This document shows, piece by piece, positions 1 to 7,452 of a stretch of DNA of 40,658 nt. Source of the stretch: Nitromaritima sp964584125 (GTDB lineage: Bacteria; Nitrospinota; Nitrospinia; Nitrospinales; VA-1); the NCBI GenBank assembly GCA_964584125.1, contig CAZOYP010000006.1, positions 1 through 40,658 of the forward strand, in the 5' to 3' direction. Every line of letters starts with the position of its first letter. The first letter of the stretch is position 1. The notes under the pieces were generated by a model. It had not been told where the DNA came from and did no database searches. It saw only the letters and a program-made list of their open reading frames with translations. A program made the position numbers and the translations under genes.

Positions 1-826
1 TATGGACTTCACGCAATTCGATAAACTTATCTAAAATACTTTCCCAATTCTTATTTCGTGCAAAATCATCGTCAGAAATAAAAAATGAACTCAATCCTTG
101 ATTGACATTTTCACGGATAATACTTTCAATACTTTCGATTGAACGTTGCCTAGATTTTTGTCCTTGAACATTTATTATAGTGCAAAAAGAACAAGTAAAA
201 GGGCAACCACGGCCAGCGTCGAAACTCGTCGTTGAGCCTGCTGTCAAAGAAATTCTTTCTTTAGGGAGTAACGGCATTGCAACATTATCGATATTCGGTA
301 AATCATCTAAAAAATTGTAGATTGGTTCGAGTTTGTCGTTAGCCGCATCAATTAAAACTTGCCCGAGTCGACCTTCGGCTTCTCCTGAAAAAATTGAAAC
401 ACCAATATCTAGGGCCTCTTGAATATAATCATCGTGGTCCTTTAGCATTGACATTACTCCCGACACATGAAAACCGCCAACAGCAACTTTAATTCCCCTT
501 GCTCGCAAGGGTTTGGCAATATCCAATGAACGGGGAAACTGATTTGATTGCACGCCAACAAGCATCAGCATTCCGTCATCTGATTTTTCTATTAAAGAAG
601 CAATTTTCCCCGTATTGATGTGAGTATTTGCTTCGTCAAATGCGTGAATTTCTAATTTAATATTTTCCCCTAACAACTTTTCGTTGTCGCATTCAACTGC
701 CAAACCATAAAGACAAGCTAATGAGTTTGCTGGCATCGATGAGCGAAGCCACTGGATCACATAACCGTCATCGTCATAATGAGAAGGTTTAACTAAAACA
801 AGAGTAAATTTTTTTTCATTTTGCAT
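1..826 (-). CDS. B12-binding domain radical SAM protein (partial, 3' end outside window)
   Basis: This is an open frame of 275 codons that starts at an ATG (824-826) and runs off the left edge, so the C-terminus is missing. Residues about 85-160 look like a cobalamin-binding Rossmann domain, with a GGFHVSG stretch near 117-123 and a SGEAEGR stretch near 147-153. These precede a radical SAM [4Fe-4S] motif CPFTCSFC (Cys208, Cys212, Cys215, a CxxxCxxC). This B12-binding then radical SAM order is typical of a broad family including methyltransferases, cyclases and hopanoid-modifying enzymes, so the substrate cannot be named. A glycine-rich SAM-contact region would follow but is only partly present. 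It lies 153 bases downstream of the Sel1-repeat gene on the same strand. Confidence 0.85.
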   Translation of the reverse strand, partial: MQNEKKFTLVLVKPSHYDDDGYVIQWLRSSMPANSLACLYGLAVECDNEKLLGENIKLEIHAFDEANTHINTGKIASLIEKSDDGMLMLVGVQSNQFPRSLDIAKPLRARGIKVAVGGFHVSGVMSMLKDHDDYIQEALDIGVSIFSGEAEGRLGQVLIDAANDKLEPIYNFLDDLPNIDNVAMPLLPKERISLTAGSTTSFDAGRGCPFTCSFCTIINVQGQKSRQRSIESIESIIRENVNQGLSSFFISDDDFARNKNWESILDKFIELREVH

Positions 827-889
827 TATGTAGCTCGATATTATGATTGAAAAAATTAATCGATAGCCATTTTTAATATCTCAGCTTTA

Positions 890-912
890 ATAAAAAGACT
901 CTAAGAGAGTTT
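890..912 (-). terminator. weak intrinsic terminator after the Sel1-repeat gene
   Basis: On the minus strand a 5-bp stem, ACTCT/AGAGT, closes a 3-base loop (898-910) and is followed by C and five T. It lies about 70 bases past the Sel1-repeat stop codon and before the radical SAM start. The stem is short, so termination would be weak at best. Confidence 0.3.
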
Positions 913-979
913 ACTATTAAGAAAAAAATCTTTTTATAGGTAAATTAAAAATGTGGAGAAAGAGTATCTCTTTGTGTAT

Positions 980-3295
980 TTAAAATATACCTATAATCCT
1001 TTTCCATAGACTTTTTTTATTTGATAATTTATCCAATTCACCTTTCGCTGACGTGTTTCCGCCCTCAGAAGCAAGTTGGAACCATTTGACTGCTTCTTTA
1101 TCATCCTTTAAAACTCCTTCCCCATTGGAATACATTAGTCCTAATTTATATTGGGAATCCCCATCTCCCTTTTCTGCGGCAAGTCTATACCACTTAACAG
1201 CCTCCTTAAAATCTTGTGTAACCCCGTCTCCTTTTTCGTACATCACCGCAATATTATATTGTCCCAAAACATACCCTTGACTTGCGGCAAGTTGGTACCA
1301 CTTAGCTGCTTCTTTTTGGTTTTGTGGAACCCCATCCCCTTTATCATACTTGACCCCTATGTTATATTGTCCTAAAACCAAACCCTGGTCAGCAGCTAAC
1401 TTCCACCATTTGATCGCTTCCAAAGTATCTTTTTCTATTCCTTGTCCATTCGAATACATTAATCCTAGATTGTATTGGGCTTCTGCATCTCCCTGTTCCG
1501 CAGCAAGTTGATACCACTTAATAGCCTCTTTAAAATCTTGTGTAACCCCATCTCCTTGTTTATATATTAAGGCTAAGATAGTCTGCGCTTCAATTAGATC
1601 CTGGTCCGCCGCAAGGCGAAACCACTTGGTCGCTTCTATCGAATCTTTGTCTATTCCTTTCCCATGAGCATACATTAAGCCTAAATTATATTGTGCTTTA
1701 GTGAGTCCTTGGTTTGCTGCAAGGCGATACCATCTGATCGCTTCCGTAAAGTTTTTCGGAGTCCCTTGCCCTTTCTCTAGCATCATTCCCAAATTAATTT
1801 GTGCCTCTGCAACTCCTTTATCCGCTAAACCGAAGAATAGTTGATATGCCTTATCAAATTCCTTTTTATTAAACGCACCTAAAGCACCTTGAAAGCGATC
1901 TGAAACACTTAAATTATCCCAATCGCCATTAGAGATAATATTTGCCTGGCTACTACTCCCAGAAATCTCAGAATCCATAGAGCTTGATTCGAAATTTTTC
2001 TGCGATTCTTTTTCAAGAAGAAAGTTTAATTTTTCTTGAGCTTTAGTGAGACCTTGACCTGCTGCAATGCGATACCATCTGATTGCTTCCTCAAAATCCT
2101 GCGGAACTCCTTGCCCTTTCTCCAGCATCATTCCCAAATTAATTTGTGCCTCTGCAACTCCTTTATCTGCTAAATCGAAAAATAATTCGTGTGCTTTTGA
2201 GAACTCTTTTTTAGTTAACGAATTTAAAGCTGCGTGAAAACGTTCAGAATCGCTTATATAATTAGGAGCTCCGGTAAGTTTTTCTTCGGTATAACGAGCC
2301 CCATCAAAAGCATCTCCCCTAAAAGAATTGCTGCTAGCGCTCGAATCTTCGGTATAACGAGCCCCATCAAAAGCATCTCCCCTAAAAGAATTGCTGCTAG
2401 CGCTCGAATCTAGGGAACTATCGCTAGGGCTAGAGACATTGTCTTGAAAATTTTTCTGTGGTTTGATTAGAAGTGCATTTAATTTTTCTTGCGCTTTAAC
2501 GATTCCCTGTTCTGAAGCAAGCTGATACCACTTGGTTGCTTTTTGAAAATCTTTTTGAACACCTTTTCCTTTTTCGTACATCCATCCTAAGTTGGTTTGG
2601 GCTTTACCTTCTCCTTGCTCGGCAGCAAGCTCCCACCATTTAATTGCCTTAATATTATCTTTTGTAATCCCTTTTCCCTTACCGTACATCAACCCTAAAT
2701 TATATTGAGCTGTAGCAACGCCCTTTTCTGCTAAGTTTAAAAATAATCGGTGTGCGGTTTTATAATCTTCCTTATTAAAAGCATTTAACCCGTCCTGCAA
2801 AGTTTCAGCATTTACTTGAAAAGAATTGTCAACCAAGCCTTTAGGAACCTTTATAGATTTTTTTTTAACCTTATCCTGTAAGAGAAAATTTAATTTTTCT
2901 TGTGCTTTAGCAATTCCCTGATCTGCAGCAAGCTGATACCACTTAGTTGCTTTTTGAAAATCTTTTTGAACACCTTTTCCTTTTTCATACATCCACCCTA
3001 AGTTGGTTTGGGCTTTACCCTCTCCTTGCTCGGCAGCAAGCTTCCACCATTTAATTGCCTTAATATTATTTTTTTGAACACCTTTTCCTTTACCGTACAT
3101 CAACCCCAAATTATATTGAGCTTGGGCAAACCCTTTTTCTGCCAATGGGAGCATTAATTTATATGAAGTTTTATAATCTTTTCTATTGTAAGCATCAACA
3201 GCCCTTTGGTAGTCATCAATCATAGCATTTGATGGACTAACCCAAAATAACAATAAGGCGATTGTGAAAATGAATGTTAGAATTTTTCTATTCAT
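980..3295 (-). CDS. secreted Sel1-like (TPR-like) repeat protein
   Basis: An upstream ATG at 3322 is in frame, but the preferred start is the ATG at 3295, which puts a clean signal peptide at the N-terminus (MNRK, hydrophobic core ILTFIFTIALLLFW, then a SPSNA-type cleavage site). This leaves about 771 residues. The mature protein has about 12 full Sel1 repeats (pattern AQYNLGLMY-x-GKG-x-D-x4-A-x-KW-x3-AA-x-QG) in four blocks, each opening with a helix resembling FNKEDYKTAHRLFLNLAEKG. Ser/Asp-rich linkers separate the blocks. Sel1 proteins are usually periplasmic or exported scaffolds for protein contacts; no enzymatic motif is visible. Blocks 1 and 2 are nearly identical at DNA level, and one linker holds an exact 63-bp duplication. 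The gene follows the LPG-synthase-TM-like gene by about 45 bases on the same strand. Confidence 0.88.
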   Translation of the reverse strand: MNRKILTFIFTIALLLFWVSPSNAMIDDYQRAVDAYNRKDYKTSYKLMLPLAEKGFAQAQYNLGLMYGKGKGVQKNNIKAIKWWKLAAEQGEGKAQTNLGWMYEKGKGVQKDFQKATKWYQLAADQGIAKAQEKLNFLLQDKVKKKSIKVPKGLVDNSFQVNAETLQDGLNAFNKEDYKTAHRLFLNLAEKGVATAQYNLGLMYGKGKGITKDNIKAIKWWELAAEQGEGKAQTNLGWMYEKGKGVQKDFQKATKWYQLASEQGIVKAQEKLNALLIKPQKNFQDNVSSPSDSSLDSSASSNSFRGDAFDGARYTEDSSASSNSFRGDAFDGARYTEEKLTGAPNYISDSERFHAALNSLTKKEFSKAHELFFDLADKGVAEAQINLGMMLEKGQGVPQDFEEAIRWYRIAAGQGLTKAQEKLNFLLEKESQKNFESSSMDSEISGSSSQANIISNGDWDNLSVSDRFQGALGAFNKKEFDKAYQLFFGLADKGVAEAQINLGMMLEKGQGTPKNFTEAIRWYRLAANQGLTKAQYNLGLMYAHGKGIDKDSIEATKWFRLAADQDLIEAQTILALIYKQGDGVTQDFKEAIKWYQLAAEQGDAEAQYNLGLMYSNGQGIEKDTLEAIKWWKLAADQGLVLGQYNIGVKYDKGDGVPQNQKEAAKWYQLAASQGYVLGQYNIAVMYEKGDGVTQDFKEAVKWYRLAAEKGDGDSQYKLGLMYSNGEGVLKDDKEAVKWFQLASEGGNTSAKGELDKLSNKKSLWKRIIGIF
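2283..2411. repeat. exact 63-bp tandem duplication inside the Sel1-repeat gene
   Basis: Bases 2283-2345 and 2346-2408 are identical copies, and identity continues for three more bases. The unit is 63 bp, or 21 codons, so the frame is kept. It encodes a Ser/Asp/Gly-rich linker (SSASSNSFRGDAFDGARYTE) rather than a Sel1 helix pair. The absence of any substitution, including at third positions, suggests a recent event. Confidence 0.95.
2484..3171. repeat. diverged direct repeat of Sel1 blocks 1 and 2 (offset about 411 bp)
   Basis: The coding DNA at about 2895-3171 (block 1) matches about 2484-2760 (block 2) almost base for base at an offset of 411 bp, or 137 codons. It covers two full Sel1 repeats, a partial third and part of the linker. 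Boundaries are approximate because they were aligned by eye. Confidence 0.8.
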
Positions 3296-3339
3296 TTTTA
3301 CCACTTTAGGTTTGCTAAACATAGTTCAGAATAGGTAAG

Positions 3340-4407
3340 TTAATTTAAATTTTTATCTCTCACATTTCTATTAGAAAAAGTATCTTGTTCTGTTTTGACA
3401 TTAACTAGGTTCTTTAACGACATATGGTCGTGAAATATAAAGTAAAGACCTCCAATAAGTATTACTCCGGCACTCAAAATCCACCCAACCATACCAAAGC
3501 TAACAGACTTAGCTTCAGACTCCCCCATGATCTCATATAATGCAATGAATACCCCCGCATTATATGAACCCAAAAAACCAGGTGTAGGGACCACGGTTAT
3601 GCAGATGGCTACCATGACGGTAAGAATGAGAAGCGATGGAATGGTTTTATACTGCAAATCAAAAGCATAATATAAAGGATATAGGTAAAAAATATTCGCG
3701 ACCCAAACAAGAGCCGAAGAAACACTGATTTTTGCCAACGCCGTGAAATTTTTGACAACCTCGCAACTCATAGCAAATTCATCAACAAAGAGTTTAATTT
3801 TATTTTTCCATTTTTTATTCATAAAACTTGTAAACCAACAAACTAGCTTCATTACCATTTCTTTATAATTTAGAAGAAAATATATAAAAGCTATTAGAGC
3901 AACAACCGCCAATGCACAAAATTGACCAAACTGGATTGCCATTTCTTGCACCGAAAATCCTGAAAATTTAAGATCAGATGCAAATACACTGGACTCGAAC
4001 CAGAAAACCCATATGACTATAAAAATAAGCATTATCATATCGAAAAGCCGCTCCATAATAATCGATGCAAACGCAGCAGAAAAAGTAATGTCAGATTTTC
4101 TAGAAAGGAGATAGGGGCGCAATATTTCGGCGGCACGAGCTGGCAAAAAATTTCCCAAAAACCCAACCATCAAGGGCGAATATAGTTCGTGAACATTTAC
4201 TTTTAATGAAGTTTCTAAAAGAACTTTCCAACGATAAGCTCGAAATATATAGCTTAACAACAGTATGACAATAGCTGGTAGGAGATAAATGTGGTCCATC
4301 TCCTTAAATGAATAAATGACTTCACTGAAAGATACATTGCGCAATGTGTAATATAGCGCTACAAGAGCTATGGCTAGCCCAAAGATAAGTTGCTGGTATC
4401 GTTTCAA
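3340..4407 (-). CDS. LPG-synthase transmembrane-region family membrane protein (UPF0104-like)
   Basis: This 355-residue polytopic membrane protein has about eight hydrophobic segments. Its signature matches the lysylphosphatidylglycerol synthase TM / AglD-like family: RAYRW at 56-60, then GNFLPARAAEILRPYLL at 85-101, and a late VPTPGFLGSYNAG segment resembling the family's P-G-G-x-G loop. Stand-alone members without the C-terminal aminoacyl-transferase domain are thought to act in lipid or lipid-linked sugar handling; the substrate here is unknown. The start is a TTG (4405-4407) whose last two bases overlap the ribF stop in a TTGA, which suggests translational coupling to ribF. It precedes the Sel1-repeat gene. 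Confidence 0.8.
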   Translation of the reverse strand: MKRYQQLIFGLAIALVALYYTLRNVSFSEVIYSFKEMDHIYLLPAIVILLLSYIFRAYRWKVLLETSLKVNVHELYSPLMVGFLGNFLPARAAEILRPYLLSRKSDITFSAAFASIIMERLFDMIMLIFIVIWVFWFESSVFASDLKFSGFSVQEMAIQFGQFCALAVVALIAFIYFLLNYKEMVMKLVCWFTSFMNKKWKNKIKLFVDEFAMSCEVVKNFTALAKISVSSALVWVANIFYLYPLYYAFDLQYKTIPSLLILTVMVAICITVVPTPGFLGSYNAGVFIALYEIMGESEAKSVSFGMVGWILSAGVILIGGLYFIFHDHMSLKNLVNVKTEQDTFSNRNVRDKNLN

Positions 4408-5333
4408 GGTAAGTCCGCGAGGATTATTTTTGCGGCTTGAATATCTTTTTTAATCTGTCCGACCAATTGATCAGCAGATTTAAACTTTACTTCACTTCGT
4501 ATACGGCGAACGAAAATGACTTCTATTTCTTGGCCGTAAATTTTTCCTTCAAAGTCAAAAATATGCGCCTCAACACTTAAGGTATCACGGTTAAACGTAG
4601 GATTAAACCCAACATTTACCACACCATTATATTTTGTTCCTTGATGTTTAATAGAAACAGCATAAACCCCAATTCCTGGTATTTTAACTCGACTAGTGTC
4701 TAAATTAGCTGTTGGGAACCCAATCTTCTGGCCTGTTTTATAGCCTTCCACAACGGGACCCGGAATAGAGTAATGGCGACCTAAAAACTCACCTGCAGCT
4801 TCCACCTTCCCGTCTTCAATAAGTTCCCTAACATAAGAACTACTCACAAGATGTCCATTGAGCTTGACTGGGTCTATGATATGAGTATGAAACCCGTACT
4901 CTTTACCCATTTGCTTTAGATAGCGAACTGTTCCCTCTCTACCTCTTCCAAAAGCATAATCAAATCCGACTACAATTTCCCTGGCCTCAATCCGTTTAAC
5001 CAATATATCATGAGCAAATTCTCTAGGTCGCTGATCAGAAAATTGACGCGTAAAGTCAGCACATATGACCAGCTCAATACCGCATTCCTCAATCAACTCC
5101 ATCTTCTTCCTAAATGTCGTCAGTAGTGGTGGCACTTTACCTGGGGCAAGGATCTTAAGTGGATGTGGCTCAAAAGTGAATGCAATAGAAGTCCCTTTAT
5201 TTTTCTTAGCCAACTGAGCAGTTTTTCTGAAAAGAATTTGATGACCCACATGCACACCATCAAAGTTACCTATGGCAACAACCGGGTAAGGAATCGAGTC
5301 CGAAATATTTTTTACACCACGAATTATTTTCAT
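4404..5333 (-). CDS. ribF: bifunctional riboflavin kinase / FAD synthetase
   Basis: The enzyme phosphorylates riboflavin to FMN and adenylates FMN to FAD in the cytosol. At 309 residues it has normal family length. The N-terminal adenylyltransferase domain has the nucleotidyltransferase motif HVGH (28-31, within GNFDGVHVGH) and SSSYVRE (164-170). The C-terminal kinase domain has GFPTAN (205-210) and GVVNVGFNPTF (237-247). The ATG start at 5333 has no strong Shine-Dalgarno. The gene is divergent from tatB across about 120 bases and overlaps the next membrane-protein gene by 4 bases. Confidence 0.97.
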   Translation of the reverse strand: MKIIRGVKNISDSIPYPVVAIGNFDGVHVGHQILFRKTAQLAKKNKGTSIAFTFEPHPLKILAPGKVPPLLTTFRKKMELIEECGIELVICADFTRQFSDQRPREFAHDILVKRIEAREIVVGFDYAFGRGREGTVRYLKQMGKEYGFHTHIIDPVKLNGHLVSSSYVRELIEDGKVEAAGEFLGRHYSIPGPVVEGYKTGQKIGFPTANLDTSRVKIPGIGVYAVSIKHQGTKYNGVVNVGFNPTFNRDTLSVEAHIFDFEGKIYGQEIEVIFVRRIRSEVKFKSADQLVGQIKKDIQAAKIILADLP

Positions 5334-5426
5334 TCTTACATTTTAGTCGTAAAAACTTTGTGCCAACAAACATTAAATTCCCAACCTAAGTACCAGTAGA
5401 AAACAAAAGAATAGTTTGATACACTC

Positions 5427-5456
5427 ACTCCTCCCATAAAGGAGGAGTTCCTAATG
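5427..5456 (+). promoter_or_regulatory. hairpin sequestering the tatB ribosome-binding site
   Basis: Bases 5427-5434 (ACTCCTCC) are the perfect reverse complement of 5441-5448 (GGAGGAGT), with a 6-base CATAAA loop. The 3' arm is the tatB Shine-Dalgarno, followed by 5 bases and the ATG at 5454. When folded, the transcript would bury the ribosome-binding site. This geometry fits translational control (thermometer-like or protein-modulated) but function is inferred only. Confidence 0.6.
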
Positions 5457-5753
5457 TTTGATATTGGATTTTTTGAATTGCTGGTCATTATGGCCATTGC
5501 GGTTGTCGTTATCGGGCCACAAAACCTTCCTCGTCTAGCCAAATCCATCGGGAAAGGCTGGGGCGAATTCCAGAGCACCTTCAATGACCTTAAAAAGGAT
5601 GTGATGGACGAAGCGGAGGGCTTGAGACAATCAACCGATATCGATAAATTAGAACAAGATATTGGAGCAGCAACTAAAGTTGATGTCGACGTTAATTTAA
5701 GCATGAATGACATCAACTACGATTCTAAACCATCGGATCAAGAAAAATCCTAA
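5454..5753 (+). CDS. tatB: Sec-independent (Tat) translocase protein TatB
   Basis: This 99-residue protein has the TatA/B architecture: one N-terminal transmembrane helix (about 5-21), a short hinge, then an amphipathic helix and a polar acidic tail. The start MFDIGFFELLVI, with Glu8 in the membrane helix, and a GPQNLPRLAK hinge resemble TatB more than TatA, which usually has an FG hinge. TatB forms the twin-arginine signal receptor with TatC. No tatA or tatC lies in the window. A strong Shine-Dalgarno (5441-5447) precedes the ATG but sits inside a perfect hairpin. TatA remains an alternative because small Tat proteins are hard to separate. Confidence 0.88.
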   Translation: MFDIGFFELLVIMAIAVVVIGPQNLPRLAKSIGKGWGEFQSTFNDLKKDVMDEAEGLRQSTDIDKLEQDIGAATKVDVDVNLSMNDINYDSKPSDQEKS

Positions 5754-5793
5754 ACTTCTATTTAAAAATGACCACCCAAGGTCTTTACGCTTA

Positions 5794-6177
5794 GTGATAA
5801 GCTCCGTCTCATTCCATCCGTTTATATCCAGTCTTCCTATAGCACTGTTATTTGCTGGAGCGCTGCTTTTATTACTAGCCTATAAAAGAGGCGAGAAGGA
5901 TAACACAGGACCTGCCTCTTTCAACCTAAGTATGGGGTTTATTGCCGCGCTGATGGCCGATTTTTCGGGAATGATCTCTGTGGACATTCATTCTTGGAAT
6001 ACGGTAACAATTTTAGGTCATCAGGGCTATTCTTTTCTTGCAACAGTATTATTCGGTTTTGCTCTTGGCTGGTCCTACACAAACCCTTTCTCAAAAACGG
6101 CTCTATTAATTTACATTATGTGTATCTTGGCTATGTTCGCAAGTGTATATTCTGGGTACCAGTTAGTATTTTTATAA
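5794..6177 (+). CDS. DUF2231 family membrane protein
   Basis: The frame is open from an ATG at 5707, but that start would overlap the end of tatB and add a polar leader unlike the family. The GTG at 5794 places the family's opening motif (FHPFISSLPIALLFAG, compare HP-x-VHFPIALL) at the N-terminus and gives about 127 residues. Four hydrophobic helices follow, with a central GHQGYSF histidine that matches the family's second conserved His. Function of DUF2231 is unknown; some members sit near haem or redox proteins. It is 40 bases downstream of tatB and convergent with a second DUF2231 gene. Confidence 0.65.
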   Translation: MISSVSFHPFISSLPIALLFAGALLLLLAYKRGEKDNTGPASFNLSMGFIAALMADFSGMISVDIHSWNTVTILGHQGYSFLATVLFGFALGWSYTNPFSKTALLIYIMCILAMFASVYSGYQLVFL

Positions 6178-6203
6178 AACCTTACTGATTAGTCTATTTA
6201 GCT

Positions 6204-6623
6204 TCAATTTCCACTAGGAAGGTTAAATCTGTGAACTAGCTCCCCTCCATAGAATCCTGCATTCAAGACAGTAAATAATCCTAACATCAATAGAATATGA
6301 TGAAGAACATTACACCATGTTTTGTTTCTAAATCTGGATAACAAAATCACAAAAAAAAATATAAGTATTGTCGATAAAGCAAAAATCATGTGGTTAGCGA
6401 CAAATGGTTTAAGTTCATCCTTTAGCTCGAGGCTCATCAGGCCAAGGAATCCGATCACTGCAACTGGAATAGAACACCAGAAACCAACTTTTATGTTAAA
6501 TGAACCCGCTTGAGATACGAATTCTTCTCCTCTAAAATTTCCATACAGCTCAAATAAAATCCCAGTCACCAAAAGACCAATCGGAAAATGAACTAATAGA
6601 GGATGTAATTTGGCAAAAAACAT
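6204..6623 (-). CDS. DUF2231 family membrane protein (second copy)
   Basis: This is a 139-residue integral membrane protein. It opens with the DUF2231 hallmark HPLLVHFPIGLLVTG (7-21), has four hydrophobic segments, and a mid-protein histidine in VANHMIFALS. It lies tail to tail with another DUF2231 protein only 26 bases away but is clearly diverged from it in sequence. The two may form a heteromeric membrane unit, but this is inference. Downstream of the TrmH-family gene by position, it starts about 10 bases after that gene's stop and may be co-transcribed with it. Confidence 0.82.
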   Translation of the reverse strand: MFFAKLHPLLVHFPIGLLVTGILFELYGNFRGEEFVSQAGSFNIKVGFWCSIPVAVIGFLGLMSLELKDELKPFVANHMIFALSTILIFFFVILLSRFRNKTWCNVLHHILLMLGLFTVLNAGFYGGELVHRFNLPSGN

Positions 6624-6633
6624 TTTTTACGTC

Positions 6634-7431
6634 CTATTTCTTAGAATAGCAACGCCGAGTCAATTCCGAAAGAATTACTCCTGCGGCAACGGCGACGTTA
6701 AGAGATTGAATTTTCTCTGCGCCAGATATTCGCACAACTTGATCACATCGGTTTTTTACAGTTGAAGAAAGGCCTTCTTGTTCATTCCCAAATACAACGA
6801 CACAGGGAAAACGTATCTCAATATCATAAAGCGACTGTTTAGCATTCAAATCAGTTCCTATGACATAGATATTTCTCGACATAAAATCTCTCAAAGCAGA
6901 AGCGAGATCCGTACATTGATATATGGGAGTAATTTCCATAGCACCTTCTGCAGTCCTTGCGGCAGATGAACTCAGCTTAGCCTGGCCTTCTTGATTCGAA
7001 ATTATCATTCCCTCTACACCGAAAAATGCACAGGTTCTTAAAATCGCCCCCAGGTTATGTGTGTTCCCTATACAATCAAGCGCCACAGCAATACCCTTCT
7101 TTCCCAGGCCACTCTTAATAAAAGGGTACACAGAAGATGGGATAATTGGGCGGACCACCATAACGATACCTTCATGATGAGTTGCAGAAGCCACTTTGTT
7201 CAAAGAATCTAGGTCTAACTCCCTATATGGTAGCTTTTTAACAGCACACCATTTTTTCACAGATCCCAATGCAGAAGAACGTTGTTTAGAAAAAAACAAG
7301 CGGCAAAGATCGTCTGGGCGGCTCTTAAAAAACTGCATACAGGTATTCCATCCATATAAAGTGAATTCTGTATCTTTCAGACGCTTAGGCTCTAGCTGTA
7401 TAGATTGATTAGTCATTTTATTAGCAGGCAA
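6634..7431 (-). CDS. TrmH/SpoU-family RNA 2'-O-ribose methyltransferase
   Basis: This 265-residue SPOUT enzyme uses S-adenosylmethionine to methylate a ribose 2'-hydroxyl in rRNA or tRNA. An N-terminal substrate-binding domain (about 20-95) precedes the knot domain. Three SpoU motifs are visible: N126-x-GAILRT (126-133), FGNEQEGL (214-221) and IQSLNVAVA (241-249). The N-terminal RNA-binding domain and overall length point to an RlmB-like enzyme, but the target nucleotide cannot be assigned. The start may be the ATG at 7431 or the ATG five codons later. It follows dus by about 20 bases in the same direction, in a run of RNA-modification genes. Confidence 0.9.
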   Translation of the reverse strand: MPANKMTNQSIQLEPKRLKDTEFTLYGWNTCMQFFKSRPDDLCRLFFSKQRSSALGSVKKWCAVKKLPYRELDLDSLNKVASATHHEGIVMVVRPIIPSSVYPFIKSGLGKKGIAVALDCIGNTHNLGAILRTCAFFGVEGMIISNQEGQAKLSSSAARTAEGAMEITPIYQCTDLASALRDFMSRNIYVIGTDLNAKQSLYDIEIRFPCVVVFGNEQEGLSSTVKNRCDQVVRISGAEKIQSLNVAVAAGVILSELTRRCYSKK

Positions 7432-7452
7432 GTTAACCCAAATGATAGTAAA

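Noticed and set aside
980..3295. Repeated DNA as a CRISPR array
   Set aside because: The repeats are coding Sel1 units and linkers without spacers, and no cas gene is present.
5336..5716. Minus-strand frame across tatB
   Set aside because: It is antisense to a convincing tatB gene and has no family features.
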